64,000 nt of DNA, from contig NC_084806.1 in assembly GCF_963583255.1 (NCBI RefSeq), positions 18,208,317 to 18,272,316 on the forward strand, given 5' to 3'. Source of the stretch: Pyrus communis (lineage: Eukaryota > Streptophyta > Magnoliopsida > Rosales > Rosaceae). Within the stretch, counting starts at the first letter, position 1; each line of letters opens with the position of its first letter. Shown one piece after another: positions 45,862 through 56,657 of the stretch. The notes below the pieces were generated by a model. The model was given only the letters and a program-made list of their open reading frames with translations. It searched no databases and was not told the DNA's origin. The translations under genes and the position numbers were made by a program.

Positions 45862-46284
45862 ATGGAGGTTGCTCAAAATTCAATTCAATCCAAAAAACGC
45901 TACCAGAGGCTGGCGTGGTTCTTGCATGACCCAGGGAACATGTCATCGTTAAGCAAGAACCTCCTTACAGAGACATATATGACAGTGGGGTTGACGAAGG
46001 CACAAGAGAGGGAGGTCTGTGTGGATTCATTCTTGCCATCACCATCTCAAACAACCAAGTATTCATGGGAGTTCTCAAGATCCGTCGAAAACAACGTGAT
46101 CTGGGTTTCCAAGTCTGATGAGATTCTTCTGGATCTCTGGAAACCAGTTGTCAAGTACGAGTTTTCTCATCTCGTGACGACTTCAGGTCGTAAATTTCAA
46201 TTTTTCACCGGAATTCGGTGGGGCGCTTCTGGCGCAGTGGGAGAGACGAAAAATGGACATACCTTTTATTCTGTGAGATTTTAG
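45862..46284 (+). CDS. Open frame near the Copia leader, antisense to the element (140 aa)
   Basis: ATG-initiated and preceded by a pyrimidine-rich leader that looks like a plus-strand 5' UTR. Composition is protein-like (Trp 5, balanced charge) but no domain is recognised. It may be a captured gene fragment, a second antisense ORF, or a chance frame. Confidence 0.3.
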   Translation: MEVAQNSIQSKKRYQRLAWFLHDPGNMSSLSKNLLTETYMTVGLTKAQEREVCVDSFLPSPSQTTKYSWEFSRSVENNVIWVSKSDEILLDLWKPVVKYEFSHLVTTSGRKFQFFTGIRWGASGAVGETKNGHTFYSVRF

Positions 46285-46371
46285 ATGACTGAGGTGAGAG
46301 GTGGATAGTGCTTTACCGGATTTATGGCGTTATGCTTTCCACTGACATGAGAGCTTTTCGTGCTGATAACG

Positions 46372-46741
46372 TGTTGTAAAATCGACAGTGTGTGTGCAGT
46401 GGAATAAGACACAAAATTTACGAGGTTCCTCTACAGTCAGTGTGACTGGAGTACGTCCTCGGGCAGCAGTAGTGCTTTCATTATAATTTGGAATAATAAG
46501 AGTACAAAGATAACTCTATTTATTCTCTCCTCTCCTCTTCCTCTCTTTCTTTCTCTGCTCTTTTTCTTTTTTCTCTTTTTATCTTTTCTGTTACATGAAA
46601 ACATATGGAGTGCTCTATTTATAGAGCAACTCCATATTGATGCATTAACTGCATGTTGAAATTTGTAACGCGTCTTCTGACAGCACAATTCATTTTCCAC
46701 TTTCATTTTCTACAAATGGAACTGTGGGCATTCATTGCCCA
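46372..46741 (-). repeat. Copia LTR (5' LTR in element orientation)
   Basis: Appears identical over 370 bp to 40846-41215 by direct reading. Confidence 0.92.
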
Positions 46742-47067
46742 TGAAATTTGTACCACCTTCATGTTGTGTGCGAGTTTTCGCGCCCTTGTCCACCTTGCTC
46801 AAACTTTCCTTCAAACAATGGTCATGTGGCAAGTATAAACGACATTTTCAAGTTATATGCAATGCCGAGAAAGCCCTTGAAAAATGACTCTTGTACTTGT
46901 CTCGTAACCTTTTCATAATGAAAAATGAAAAAAACCATTTAAGATTACGATTTAATAATATTTCTCTTTATTTATAAGTAAGATGTTTTATGTTTGATTA
47001 TTGTCAAAGACAAGTTTGAACTATATTATTAATAGTATTTTTCTTAGGGTAGATAATATTGTCAGTT

Positions 47068-47099
<32 letters not shown>

Positions 47100-48017
47100 G
47101 TGTTTCATTATCAAACATGTAGTTTCATGTGGTATTTAGTATTACTATTTAGTGATATCCCTATTCACTTGTAAGTGAAATGTCAGGTTTGATTCTCATG
47201 TTAGGCCTGACATTTGTTGGCTGGGCAGTCCAACAGGCTTTGTGTAGCCCATTGATTGCCTTTTTCATTTTGGGTCGCTTGAGCCACATTTGGTGGGTTT
47301 TTAGTAATTATCTTGCCCTTGCCCTTGCCATCCAAGTATGGGTGAACTTGCTTATGCAACATCTCTAAAAAAGATGTCAAATACGCCAACTAAGATTAAA
47401 AGACATCAACGTTTACTCCAAAAGAAATCCCACAATGGATGTGGTAACTGAGTTATTTGATTTCTTACTTTCTAGCAATCTTTTGTATAGCAAACAAGAG
47501 TCAATTTTGTTATTTATTGTGTGTGGTTCCATAATTCACCAATAAGATACAACCTTAAACGATTTTTTTTTTCTTAGAAACTTTGGCTATAGGGCCCAAT
47601 ATATAATATAATAAAATAATAATTCAACATTCCCTTGAGGGAAAAATATTTTGACATGAATTTCAAATGACCATACAAGCCTTCAAATAAAATTTTTGAG
47701 AATTCATATTAGACATCTCCATTGGAGATGCTCTTAGTACTCTGATTTTGTGATATTTTTCATTATGATATATAGGAAGGGAGATCATTTTCATACCTTA
47801 CTCTTTTTATTTTTGGTCATCGGATCAAATAAGTCAAACGTAAAAACAGTCAAGATTAAACATGGGGTGTGTGAAAGGGTAAAAAGGTATGTGTATATCA
47901 AATATCTATAGGAATCATGCACATTGAGTCAGTGTTATATAACACGCTTGCTACAATTGTGTGAGTTTGATAGAAATGAGTTTAATCTATTCATTGTGGA
48001 ACCCATCTACTTTATAC
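46742..48017. other. Intergenic stretch
   Basis: AT-rich with an A run (47070-47091). A short dyad 'catctccattggagatg' at 47714-47730 followed by 'ctctta' resembles a PIF-type MITE end, but no partner end was found. Open frames at 47180-47390 lack domains. Confidence 0.45.
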
Positions 48018-48139
48018 TGTCACATCCCAGCCCGGGGGGGGGGGGGGCCACTTCCCGGGCCCGCTCCACCACCGTAGCACGATATTGTCCGCTTTGGGCC
48101 CCGACCATGCCCTCACGGTTTTGTTTCTGGGAATTTACA

Positions 48140-48226
48140 CGAGAACTTCCCGATGGGTCACCCATCCTGGGATTGCTCTCTTGCGCTACTCGCTTAACTT
48201 CGGAGTTCCTATGGAACTCGAAGCCA
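48140..48226 (-). ncRNA. 5S rRNA-like segment in left Cassandra LTR
   Basis: On the minus strand it contains GAACTCCGAAGTTAAGCGAG and GGATGGGTGACCC, matching the internal promoter and 3' half of plant 5S rRNA. Part of the transposon, not a 5S gene. Confidence 0.8.
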
Positions 48227-48364
48227 GTGAGCTCCCAAAAAGCCTCGTGCTAGGTAGGGATGGAAATATACATTTAAGGATCACTTCCCTGGGCGATGTG
48301 GGATGTCAATCCACCCCCCTTAGGGGCTCAACATCCTCGTCGGCACACACGCGACCAGGGTTAA

Positions 48365-48376
48365 GCTCTGATACCA
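48365..48376 (-). other. Cassandra primer-binding site, left element
   Basis: TGGTATCAGAGC on the minus strand, the initiator tRNA-Met site. Confidence 0.8.
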
Positions 48377-48789
48377 AATTGTCACATCCCGCCCTGGGGG
48401 CGGATCACTTCCCGGGCCCGCTCTACCACCGTAGCACGATATTGTCTGCTTTGGGCTTACCATTCCAAATGTCAAATCAATGCCATGAAATCTGTCAGTC
48501 GGAGTCACCTAACGTGACCTGTATGGCTGAATCTAGAGCTCAAATCTCTAACTCATTAACTATACCTGCACACGAGTCAGAACCACCTAAACTGATCTGC
48601 ACGACAGAACTATGCACCTAACTTGGATCCAAGATAAGCGTGTGGTGCGAGAGGTATGTGACGGCCAGCATGCCCTGATCTCGGTTGGGGTGTGTCAGTT
48701 TGGAATGGTAAGCCCAAAGCGGACAATATCGTGCTATGGTGGTGGAGCGGGCCCAGGAAGTGGTCCCCCCAGGCGGGGATGTGACAATT

Positions 48790-48801
48790 TGGTATCAGAG
48801 C
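48790..48801 (+). other. Cassandra primer-binding site, right element
   Basis: TGGTATCAGAGC on the plus strand, mirror image of 48365-48376. Confidence 0.8.
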
Positions 48802-48947
48802 CTAACCCTGGTAGCGAGTGTGCCGACGAGGATGTCGGGGCCCTAAGGGGGGTGGACTGTGACATCCCAGATCACCCATGGGAGTGATCCTTAAATGTAT
48901 ATTCCCATTCCTACCTAGCACGAGGCCTTTTGGGAGCTCCCTAGCTT

Positions 48948-49024
48948 CGGGTTCCATAGAAACTTCGAAGTTAAGTGAGAAGGGGGCTAGAGCAATCCCA
49001 TGATGGGTGACCCACTGGGAAGTT
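48948..49024 (+). ncRNA. 5S rRNA-like segment in right Cassandra LTR
   Basis: Contains CTTCGAAGTTAAGTGAG and GATGGGTGACCC. Slightly more diverged from 5S than the left copy. Confidence 0.78.
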
Positions 49025-49123
49025 GATCGTGAGTTCCCAAAAACAAAATAGTGAGGGAAACGTGAGGGAATGGTAAGCCCAAAGCGGGCCCGGGAAGTGG
49101 TCCCCCCAGGCCGGGATGTGACA

Positions 49124-50253
49124 TCTACTCTACTATTGCTTGTTTTAATTATTTTCTCCTTTAAAAACTTGGTTGAGAATTAGAATCATTCTCATAAAAA
49201 TCAAATTTTTTTGTAAGAGTTTGATTCCTGTAAAATTGGAATCAAACTCAATTTTTCGATCTACTGTGAAAGGCCTAGTGAATAATTTTATGTTAGATTA
49301 TGTAAATGATGATGTTTGAAACACTTATTAATTTGTGAGTTGATACATGGTTTTTATGAGTCAAAGCTAGACTTGAACATCATGAGTTTGGTATAAAAAA
49401 ACATAGACAAAAATAAAAATTTGTGTAAATTATTGGATTGACTACAATACAATCATGTATTTAACATGATCACCATCTTACAATCAGATATAATTTATGT
49501 AAATATATATAATTAGAAGACCAAATATGACCGTTGAAATAGTAACTAGGAGTAAGTACTTAAAACCTCTCAACCTTTAGTGTCATTCCAAATTAGTCTC
49601 AACATTTTTAAACGTTCCAAACAAGTACCCAACCTATTGAAATGTCACATCCGTTAAGCTTAAATTAAATTTTGTTGAATTAACTAGGGCTTACTTTGTC
49701 TCTATTATGAATAAAAGGTCATAGAAGCATGACTTCCACCAAGTAAAGGTAACCACTACCCCTTTAGGCCATCACCTCCAAACACAATGCACAACCACAA
49801 ACTCCACCCTACAATTGAAGTCGCCAACACCTAGAACAAGTTCATGGAGGTTGTTGAAATGGTATTGACTGCCATGATGCGGCCACCACCATCTTCACGG
49901 TCCACAAAGAAGAATTGGAAGCTTTACTAGCCAAAAATCTGCAAATGAGGAAATCACATGAGCAGATATAAACTCCTTGAAACCATATCCGAATTTTTAA
50001 CCTCTTCTTGTTAGGAGATTTGCCGATCTTCATTTTTTGGTTTTGATTTTATTTGTAAATTTGTTTTTTTTTTGTTTTTTTTTTTTTTTCATCTTCATGT
50101 TTTTCTAAAGCTATTTTTATTATCATCGTAGTATCTAAGTAAGCAAATAAGTGTGACCCATTGTTACTACATGTACATGTTACGAAAAAATTAACTGGGA
50201 CCTAGTGGATGTGATATTTTCAAACAAGACTAAAGAAAATGACACAAGGCATG
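49124..50253. other. Intergenic stretch
   Basis: AT-rich, with T-runs at 50066-50090. No gene, no delimited repeat. Confidence 0.45.
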
Positions 50254-50392
50254 TTTTTTTTTTTTTTTTTTTTTTTAGTACATCAATATTTTTACACAAA
50301 TTTGGTATCGAATTCACCATCCACGAGATTTGAATCTAAGACCTCTCACTCTGAAGTAAAAATGAATACCACCAGACCGTAGTACTAAGTGG
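50254..50392 (-). mobile_element. tRNA-derived SINE, minus strand
   Basis: On the minus strand it begins CCACTTAGTACTACGG, the same head as the SINE at 18469, with A-box 'ggtctggtggtattc' and B-box-like 'agattcaaatctc'. It ends in a 23-base A tail (plus-strand T run 50254-50276). The 3' body differs from the other copy. TSD not clear. Confidence 0.75.
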
Positions 50393-50506
50393 TAAGACAG
50401 GTTAAATATTTAACAAAATTATGGCATTTTCCATTAAAAGATAATCCTTGCATCAAAACTCAAGGGATATATCCTCCTATATATGTGTGTGTAGCTTAAT
50501 GACACC

Positions 50507-50592
50507 TTAGGGAGAAGGCTACAACGTATGCTGGCCGATAAGATACACTTTAGGGAAAAGGCTACAACGTATGCTGGCCGATAAGATACAAA
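50507..50592. repeat. 43-bp tandem duplication
   Basis: Two near-perfect copies of a 43-base unit containing 'gctacaacgtatgctggccg'. Confidence 0.9.
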
Positions 50593-53500
50593 CGTTGCAT
50601 CGCCTCCTTCAATAAATCAAGGGAAATATGGCCCACCCATACATATATATTCAAACCCTCCCCTTTTTCTTTTCTTTTCCTTTTAAATTTCTTTCCAACC
50701 TCTACATTTTTTATTTTCGACTGGATGCCAATTCCTAAATTTAATTTGTAAGAAATTATCTGTCTCCTTAAAAAAGAGCTCACATTCCACACACAACAAA
50801 CCAAAAAAATCTAGATCCCAAACCAAAAAGGTTTCAAATTGAAATTTTCAAAAGTTTCTGGATGCCATATCGAATCAATCCCGAACCATTTGGTCCAAGA
50901 TTTGGATTTGCTTATTCAATGGTCCGAGAATCCTGAACCGAATTGAAACTATATATTATTATATATTATTTTTTTAATTATATTTAAAATTAATTGCAAC
51001 CGTTGGATTGTTTCAAAACGATCTGGGCCGTCCACTCTTTGACAGGGGTCTCCAGCCCTACGTCACTCTCTCATTTCATTTTGAAGCTCAGCCACCCACC
51101 CATCTCTCTATCTCAAATTCGAACTGAACCTCAGCTCAACTCCGGCCCACCACTACCCCACCACCACGCCATATCGTCTTGACTCTCCAGCCTCCCTCCA
51201 CCACACACAACCACCCCCTCTCTCTGGCCATTCTCTCTCTTAGACAGTCTAAGAGTCTGAGATTGTCTCTCGAATCCTCCATCCAGCGCAAAGATTCTGC
51301 AGCTAAATTATGTACAATTTTGGAATTAATTCAGATTTCGAATTAATTTCTAGGGTTAGAGGTTGTGAAATTCATTGATATTTAGAGGTTGAGAAATTCA
51401 TTCATATTTAGAGGCTGTGAAATTTACTGATATGGGTAACTGATTTGAGTATGCAATATATAGTATTAGTTCGAAAATCGATGCATCAAGGTTTTTTGTT
51501 TCTTTCAATGCTAGTTGTTTGCCGTGGATCCTTGTTTTAGACTTGCAATGGAATGACTGCCCTTATTGGTTTGATGAGAGTACGCGAACACATATTCATG
51601 TTTGTTCTATGAATGTGTGAAGCTAATATTTGTTCAATGAATGTATGTCCCAACCCATCCCGATATACTAAAAACATTTTGGCAATTTCGAAATTCGAGA
51701 ATACCGAAATTTTGGTTTAGAATTGGTCTTCAGATTCCTATCCCGAAAATGGTTGATTCGGGATTCGGGATCCCATATCAAACTAGCGCTGCAAACAACA
51801 ATGGATGTGGAGAAATTCAAGACTTTGAATACAAAGATAAATACTATTAACTAATTGAGATACAATTCACGCTTAAAAGTTGAATTAGAACAACAATTGC
51901 CTTCAAAATATTTGTGAAGGAATTTCTCTTCAAAATATTTCATGGTTCGATTTAAGGAACTTCGTACTTATGTTCGAAACTGTTCATTTTATAAATGTAA
52001 AATTCATCTCCTTAAAAATAAATAAAAATAGGATTACCCGTTAAGGGTTGATTAATGGTTGATATTATCCCTCCAGGACTGGAACTTCTTGTTTCAGAGG
52101 GCGAATCCATCAAACTATGAAATTGTTTATGATATAAATACAGATGATCGAAACCGGTAAAAGCATTACAATACGTATATTTATTTACTACAATTGATTG
52201 ATTAAACAACCTTAGTTTTGAATTTTTTTTATTTTTTATTTTTTACCGATATGATATTCACAGAGTGATTTATATTATAAACAACTTTGATCATACAAAA
52301 TTATATGGATCGACAGATTTAAAAAATAAATTCCTTTCTAATTTGTAGAGCCAAGCATTGTTGGCTGAATTATGTACAAAACCCAATTTTATAATACTCA
52401 AACCCTAAAACTGTCAGAACTTGGTCCCAAGATTCAGTTTCCTCGAAGAAACCAGAGTATAGTTGAATGGCCAAATCGGAGACAGCTGCTTGTTTCAATG
52501 TTATGTTCCAGGAGTAAACCAACTTTCTTGTGATTGGGTTCAAATCTAAATTCTCGGCTCGATTTGGCTTATAAAATTAACAATCATTAGTAATAGGACT
52601 TCCTACCCTACTAACCAACATATAGCAGCAACAACCAACAAATACTATTTCATAAGCTCTCTTAACACATGTTATTAGGACAATAATTTCCCTTGCAAAC
52701 ACCTTTGAGGAGATTAACACTGTCTCTAATCATTGTGAGGTCTATGTTTGGAGACATCTCAGCTTGATTGCATTGCTCGTAGCCCTTTTCTTGACAGTTT
52801 AAACTCATCCTCGTACACTCACTCACGTGTAGCAACACTCAAGTCAAATTACATGGACACTGTATATTTGATGACATAGAGCACATGCGGTGATTGTGCT
52901 TCAAAATGTAAGTCAGCCTGCTCTTATACAACTCAACTGATCTCTTAACTTTTCAATGTGGGAAGCGCCCCTTCACATCCTCACAATAGTCTTTGCATTA
53001 GACTTTCATAAATAGAACAAGAGAGCATAAAATTTCTTTAACTCTGTAGCGATGGATTCTTCTATAATTGACTTTAGTCGTCTTATAAATTATCAAGTGT
53101 TTAAAAAGTGTACAGTTGCTATTTGTCATCTTATAAATACTTATCAAGTGTTTAAAAATTGCACAATTGATCTATAAATACTTGACATGTGGCGTGTTTG
53201 GCCAATGCCACTTTGCAGGTTTCTTTTGGTAAAATATATTTACTTTTGTTATCCTTGTGATTTACGTTTTTGAAAAATAAAAAAGGCCTTGATTTACGTT
53301 TAAAAAAAAAAAAAAAGAATAAAAAAAGTCTTAAGCGTGGAAAACGTGTTTCGCGGGTAGACCTGACCCGCACGGTCGAAAGAGGGCGCGTGAAGTAGAG
53401 AGCTGTCTTGGCTTTAATGTGGTCAGTGAGTGAGTGAGAGAGAGTGAGAGAGAGTGAGCGTGTGGAGTGGGTTACAAAAATGACGCGTCAGACTGACATA

Positions 53501-54155
53501 ATGCAGTGTGTTTTTATTTATGTAATTTGCCACTTTTGTAGGTCTGAATTTTCAACTTCAAAATTTAGCATTTACCCTTTGCTAATTAGATTTGTTCCCG
53601 ATTTTAGTGTTTAGAATTTAAAAATCAACATAGCTAGATCGTACAAATTAACTTTGACGGTTATCATTAATTCATTTCAATGATTCATCATTCACAAATC
53701 ATCAATTCTAATTCTTTTACATACCAATTAACGGTTCAGATGTGTCAATCTTTGAACTCCAGACATTAAAATCTGAAGAATCCAACTCCTATCCTCCTCC
53801 CTCCTCTTCTATTGCGACAGTGATGATGTGGACCAATTCATATTCTTGGCAGTTGGATTCTAAACCCTAAAGATCAAACGGTGAATAATTGATGTCTCTT
53901 TTGAATTGTTATGAGCTGGAAGTCTCCGGGTTCAAACCCCAGGGCCTAGGCTGCAAAAAGTCAAGGTCATTAATTTTGGATTAGAAAATATTTGTTGCCC
54001 GCTTTATGAAGATTAATTAAGAGGAAAATGACGTTTGCTGGTGTGATTAGTTTGGGATCAATTATTTTGAAGAACTAGGTTGGTTTTTCACTTTTTTTTT
54101 TTAATTAGACGTTCTAGTTCTTAAGTACGCTACGTCACCGGATTTTCAATTTCAA
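50593..54155. other. Intergenic stretch
   Basis: No coding region with a recognisable domain. Contains CT-rich blocks (51180-51280), an A-rich run (53301-53325) and a 'gagagagtgagagagagtgag' block (53433-53460). Transposon remnants are likely but no termini were found. Confidence 0.4.
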
Positions 54156-54369
54156 TTAGAGCAACTCCAGCGTTAGAACCCTCCCCCCAAACTATGCACT
54201 ATTCAATCCACCTAATGAACAATAATTGTCCTTAATGAACAGTAATAGCCCTGACAATAGCATTTGCATCTCCACCGTTACACTTCAATAGCCCTGGCAA
54301 TAGGCAATAAAATATTAGTATTTTTTTTATTTATAAAATAATACAATATAATTTTAATTATAATATCGG

Positions 54370-54790
54370 ATAAGATTTTTAATCGTTCTCGTTGCGCCAC
54401 GTGTCATTATCCGAAGTATTATTAAATAATACAAAATAATTTTATTTGTAATTTCGGATAAGATTTTTAATCGTTGTCGTTGCGCCACTTGTCATAAAAT
54501 CCGAAAAGACAATTATTGGGGATGGATTTCCGATAAATTTTTTAATCGTACTCGTTATGCCACGTGTCATTATCCGAAAATACAATTATTGGTGATGGAT
54601 TTCTGATAAGATTATTAACCAATCACGTCGCGCCATGTGTCATAATCTGTTCACAATCTTTGAGGATAGATTTCCATCAGATTTTTAACGAATGACGGCA
54701 TGCCACGTGTCATAATCTGTTCACAATCTTTGAGGATAGATTTCCATCAGATTTTTAACGAATGACGGCATGCCACGTGGCATTATGTAC
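54370..54790. repeat. Subterminal tandem repeats of the Harbinger element
   Basis: Units of about 70-100 bp carrying 'tttttaatcg' and 'gccacgtgtcat'. The last two (54661-54730 and 54731-54800) are near-perfect 70-bp copies. Possible transposase or partner binding sites (inference). Confidence 0.75.
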
Positions 54791-54944
54791 AACCTAATCC
54801 TTTCTGAATCCTCCATATAATCCACCATCCATCCTCACAAATCTCACACCAATTTTCTCAAGATCTCTATCATTATTCATAGTTTCTACTTCCTTCTTCA
54901 CAAAAATCTGTATCATTATTCATAGTTTCTGCTTCTTTCTTACA

Positions 54945-56357
54945 ATGTCTTCTTCTTCCTCAAGGATGATGTGGGAACTCGATCAGGAAGAGGAAGAATT
55001 GTTTAACCAATCAGAAGCAATGTTCAAGCACCAGGGGGCAAAAAAAAATGAGAGGGAAGAGGATGAGGAGCGTAAAAGGAGAGATGACGAAGTAAGAATG
55101 GGCAGAGCCTCACATTCCCATCGAGTCATCCAAGCTATGGCTCAGATCTGCAGGCCCAGCCGTTCCGGAAACCTTAATAGAAGCAGGCAACGACGAGGTA
55201 TGGAACTCTTGGATGATTATTTTGTTCCTCATAGTGCATTCCCTGATACATACTTTAGACGTCGTTTTAGAATGGAACGACATTTGTTCAACAAAATCAT
55301 GACTGCTGTTTACAACCATGATTCTTACTTTGTGCAAAAGAAAGATGCTTTTGGTGCTATGGGTCTACTGCCTGAGCAAAAAATTACTGCTGCCTTGCGG
55401 ATACTTGCATATGGAGCATTTGCAGATCAAGTGGATGAGATAATGAGGATGGGGAAATCAACCATTCTTGAGTCCCTGATGAGATTTTGCGGAGCAATCG
55501 AATCTATCTACACCGCTGAGTACCTTCGCAAACCTACAAACATGGACTTGGAATGGCTGTTGAAGAAGGCCGAGATGCGTGGTTTTCCTGGGATGATTGG
55601 AAGCATTGATTGTATGCACTGGACGTGGAAAAACTGTCAAAGTGCATGGCAAGGCGCTTATGGGGACAGAAAAGGAGCAAAAAGTATCATTCTGGAGGCG
55701 GTGGCATCTTTTGATACATGGATTTGGCACGCCTTTTTCGGGGTCCCGGGAGCTCAAAATGACATCAATGTCCTTGCCCAATCCCCAGTGTTCAACGATG
55801 TCCTGCAAGGAAAGGCACCAAAAGTCACGTATGAGGTCAACAGACGTATGTACGACGGGCCATACTACCTAGCTGACGGCATTTACCTGCGATGGTCAAC
55901 ATTTGTCAAAACAGTGCCACGTCCGCGAAGTGCAAAGGAAAAACACTTTGCAAGCTGTCATGAGGGGTGTAGGAAGGATGTGGAGCGTTGTTTCGGTATC
56001 CTCCAAGTTCGCTGGGCGATCGTCAGGGGTGCTACCAGATTGTTTGATGTAAAGTCGCTTCGATCCATCATGATGACGTGCATCATTCTTCACAACATGA
56101 TTGTGGAAGATGAGTACGATTATGAAGCCATTGATGAATATGAGCCAGACACGATGAACAATTCAAGAACACGTATATATTGTGCTCATGACGCCACCGA
56201 TGATCCTGTGCAACATAAGCCATTACAAAGGGATGAACGTTACAATGAAAGGCTCATTCAACGATATACTACATTTCAAATGCCAGACATGCACAATGCC
56301 CGACAAATTGACTTGATAGAGCACCAGTGGGCATTGAAACAAGCTGAAGATAATTAA
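54945..56357 (+). CDS. PIF/Harbinger transposase, HARBI1-like nuclease (470 aa)
   Basis: Single uninterrupted exon. The DDE triad is present: Asp222 in GSIDCMHW, Asp311 in YYLADGIYLRW and Glu347 in 'RKDVERCFGILQVRW'. The N-terminus is acidic and Ser-rich, then Lys/Arg-rich (33-48), with a helix-turn-helix-like segment before the catalytic core. Length and order match plant PIF transposases. The ATG at 54945 is the first in frame and is followed by a Ser run typical of the family. It cuts at the TIRs and needs the Myb-like partner for nuclear import and DNA binding in the well-studied systems (family knowledge). Confidence 0.93.
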   Translation: MSSSSSRMMWELDQEEEELFNQSEAMFKHQGAKKNEREEDEERKRRDDEVRMGRASHSHRVIQAMAQICRPSRSGNLNRSRQRRGMELLDDYFVPHSAFPDTYFRRRFRMERHLFNKIMTAVYNHDSYFVQKKDAFGAMGLLPEQKITAALRILAYGAFADQVDEIMRMGKSTILESLMRFCGAIESIYTAEYLRKPTNMDLEWLLKKAEMRGFPGMIGSIDCMHWTWKNCQSAWQGAYGDRKGAKSIILEAVASFDTWIWHAFFGVPGAQNDINVLAQSPVFNDVLQGKAPKVTYEVNRRMYDGPYYLADGIYLRWSTFVKTVPRPRSAKEKHFASCHEGCRKDVERCFGILQVRWAIVRGATRLFDVKSLRSIMMTCIILHNMIVEDEYDYEAIDEYEPDTMNNSRTRIYCAHDATDDPVQHKPLQRDERYNERLIQRYTTFQMPDMHNARQIDLIEHQWALKQAEDN

Positions 56358-56657
56358 GTTCATTTAGTGTGTTTTTTTTAATTTGGTATGTTTATGTTAT
56401 TTTATTTGGTGTGTTTTATTATTTGGTATGTTTATGTAATTTTTTTAGTGAGTTTTTAATTATTCCGTATGCTTATGTAATTTTATTTGGTGTGTTTTTG
56501 TCATTTCAATAAATATTCTCTTAGTATAAATAACATACCAAATTAATTTGAATAAATATTCAATAAATTGGAAACAACATAAATAATACAAACAATAAAT
56601 AATAAATTACAACTCAAAGTGATTGGAAAACTATGGGCTCCGATTACAAAAAGTACT

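Larger units (their letters stand above)
40846..46741 (-). mobile_element. Ty1/Copia derivative with identical LTRs and an antisense ORF
   Basis: LTRs of 370 bp at 40846-41215 and 46372-46741 appear identical base for base. Orientation is minus: the primer-site region (CGTTATCAGCAC) lies at 46371-46360 and a polypurine tract (CCAAGGGGGAGTGTTGAAA) at 41240-41221. The integrase C-terminal region is recognisable on the minus strand, but gag, protease and RT are missing or unrecognisable, so it is non-autonomous. The flanks ATAAC and TGAAA do not form a TSD. Confidence 0.85.
48018..49123. mobile_element. Palindromic pair of Cassandra TRIM elements
   Basis: Left half (minus orientation): full LTR 48018-48308, short internal region with primer site, truncated LTR 48380-48469. 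Right half (plus orientation): truncated LTR 48699-48786, internal region, full LTR 48858-49123. LTR ends are TGTCACATCCC/GGGATGTGACA. Each full LTR holds a 5S-rRNA-like stretch with the pol III boxes (AGTTAAG and GATGGGTGACC), the hallmark of Cassandra. The two halves are inverted copies truncated at the same base, joined by a 229-bp loop of other origin. Confidence 0.88.

Noticed and set aside
48140..49024. 5S rRNA genes
   Set aside because: Only the internal and 3' part of 5S is matched and it sits in TRIM LTRs next to tRNA-Met primer sites, so it is Cassandra-derived, not a ribosomal locus.
55597..55872. Frames on both strands inside the Harbinger transposase
   Set aside because: Shadows of the transposase frame, which alone holds the DDE motifs.
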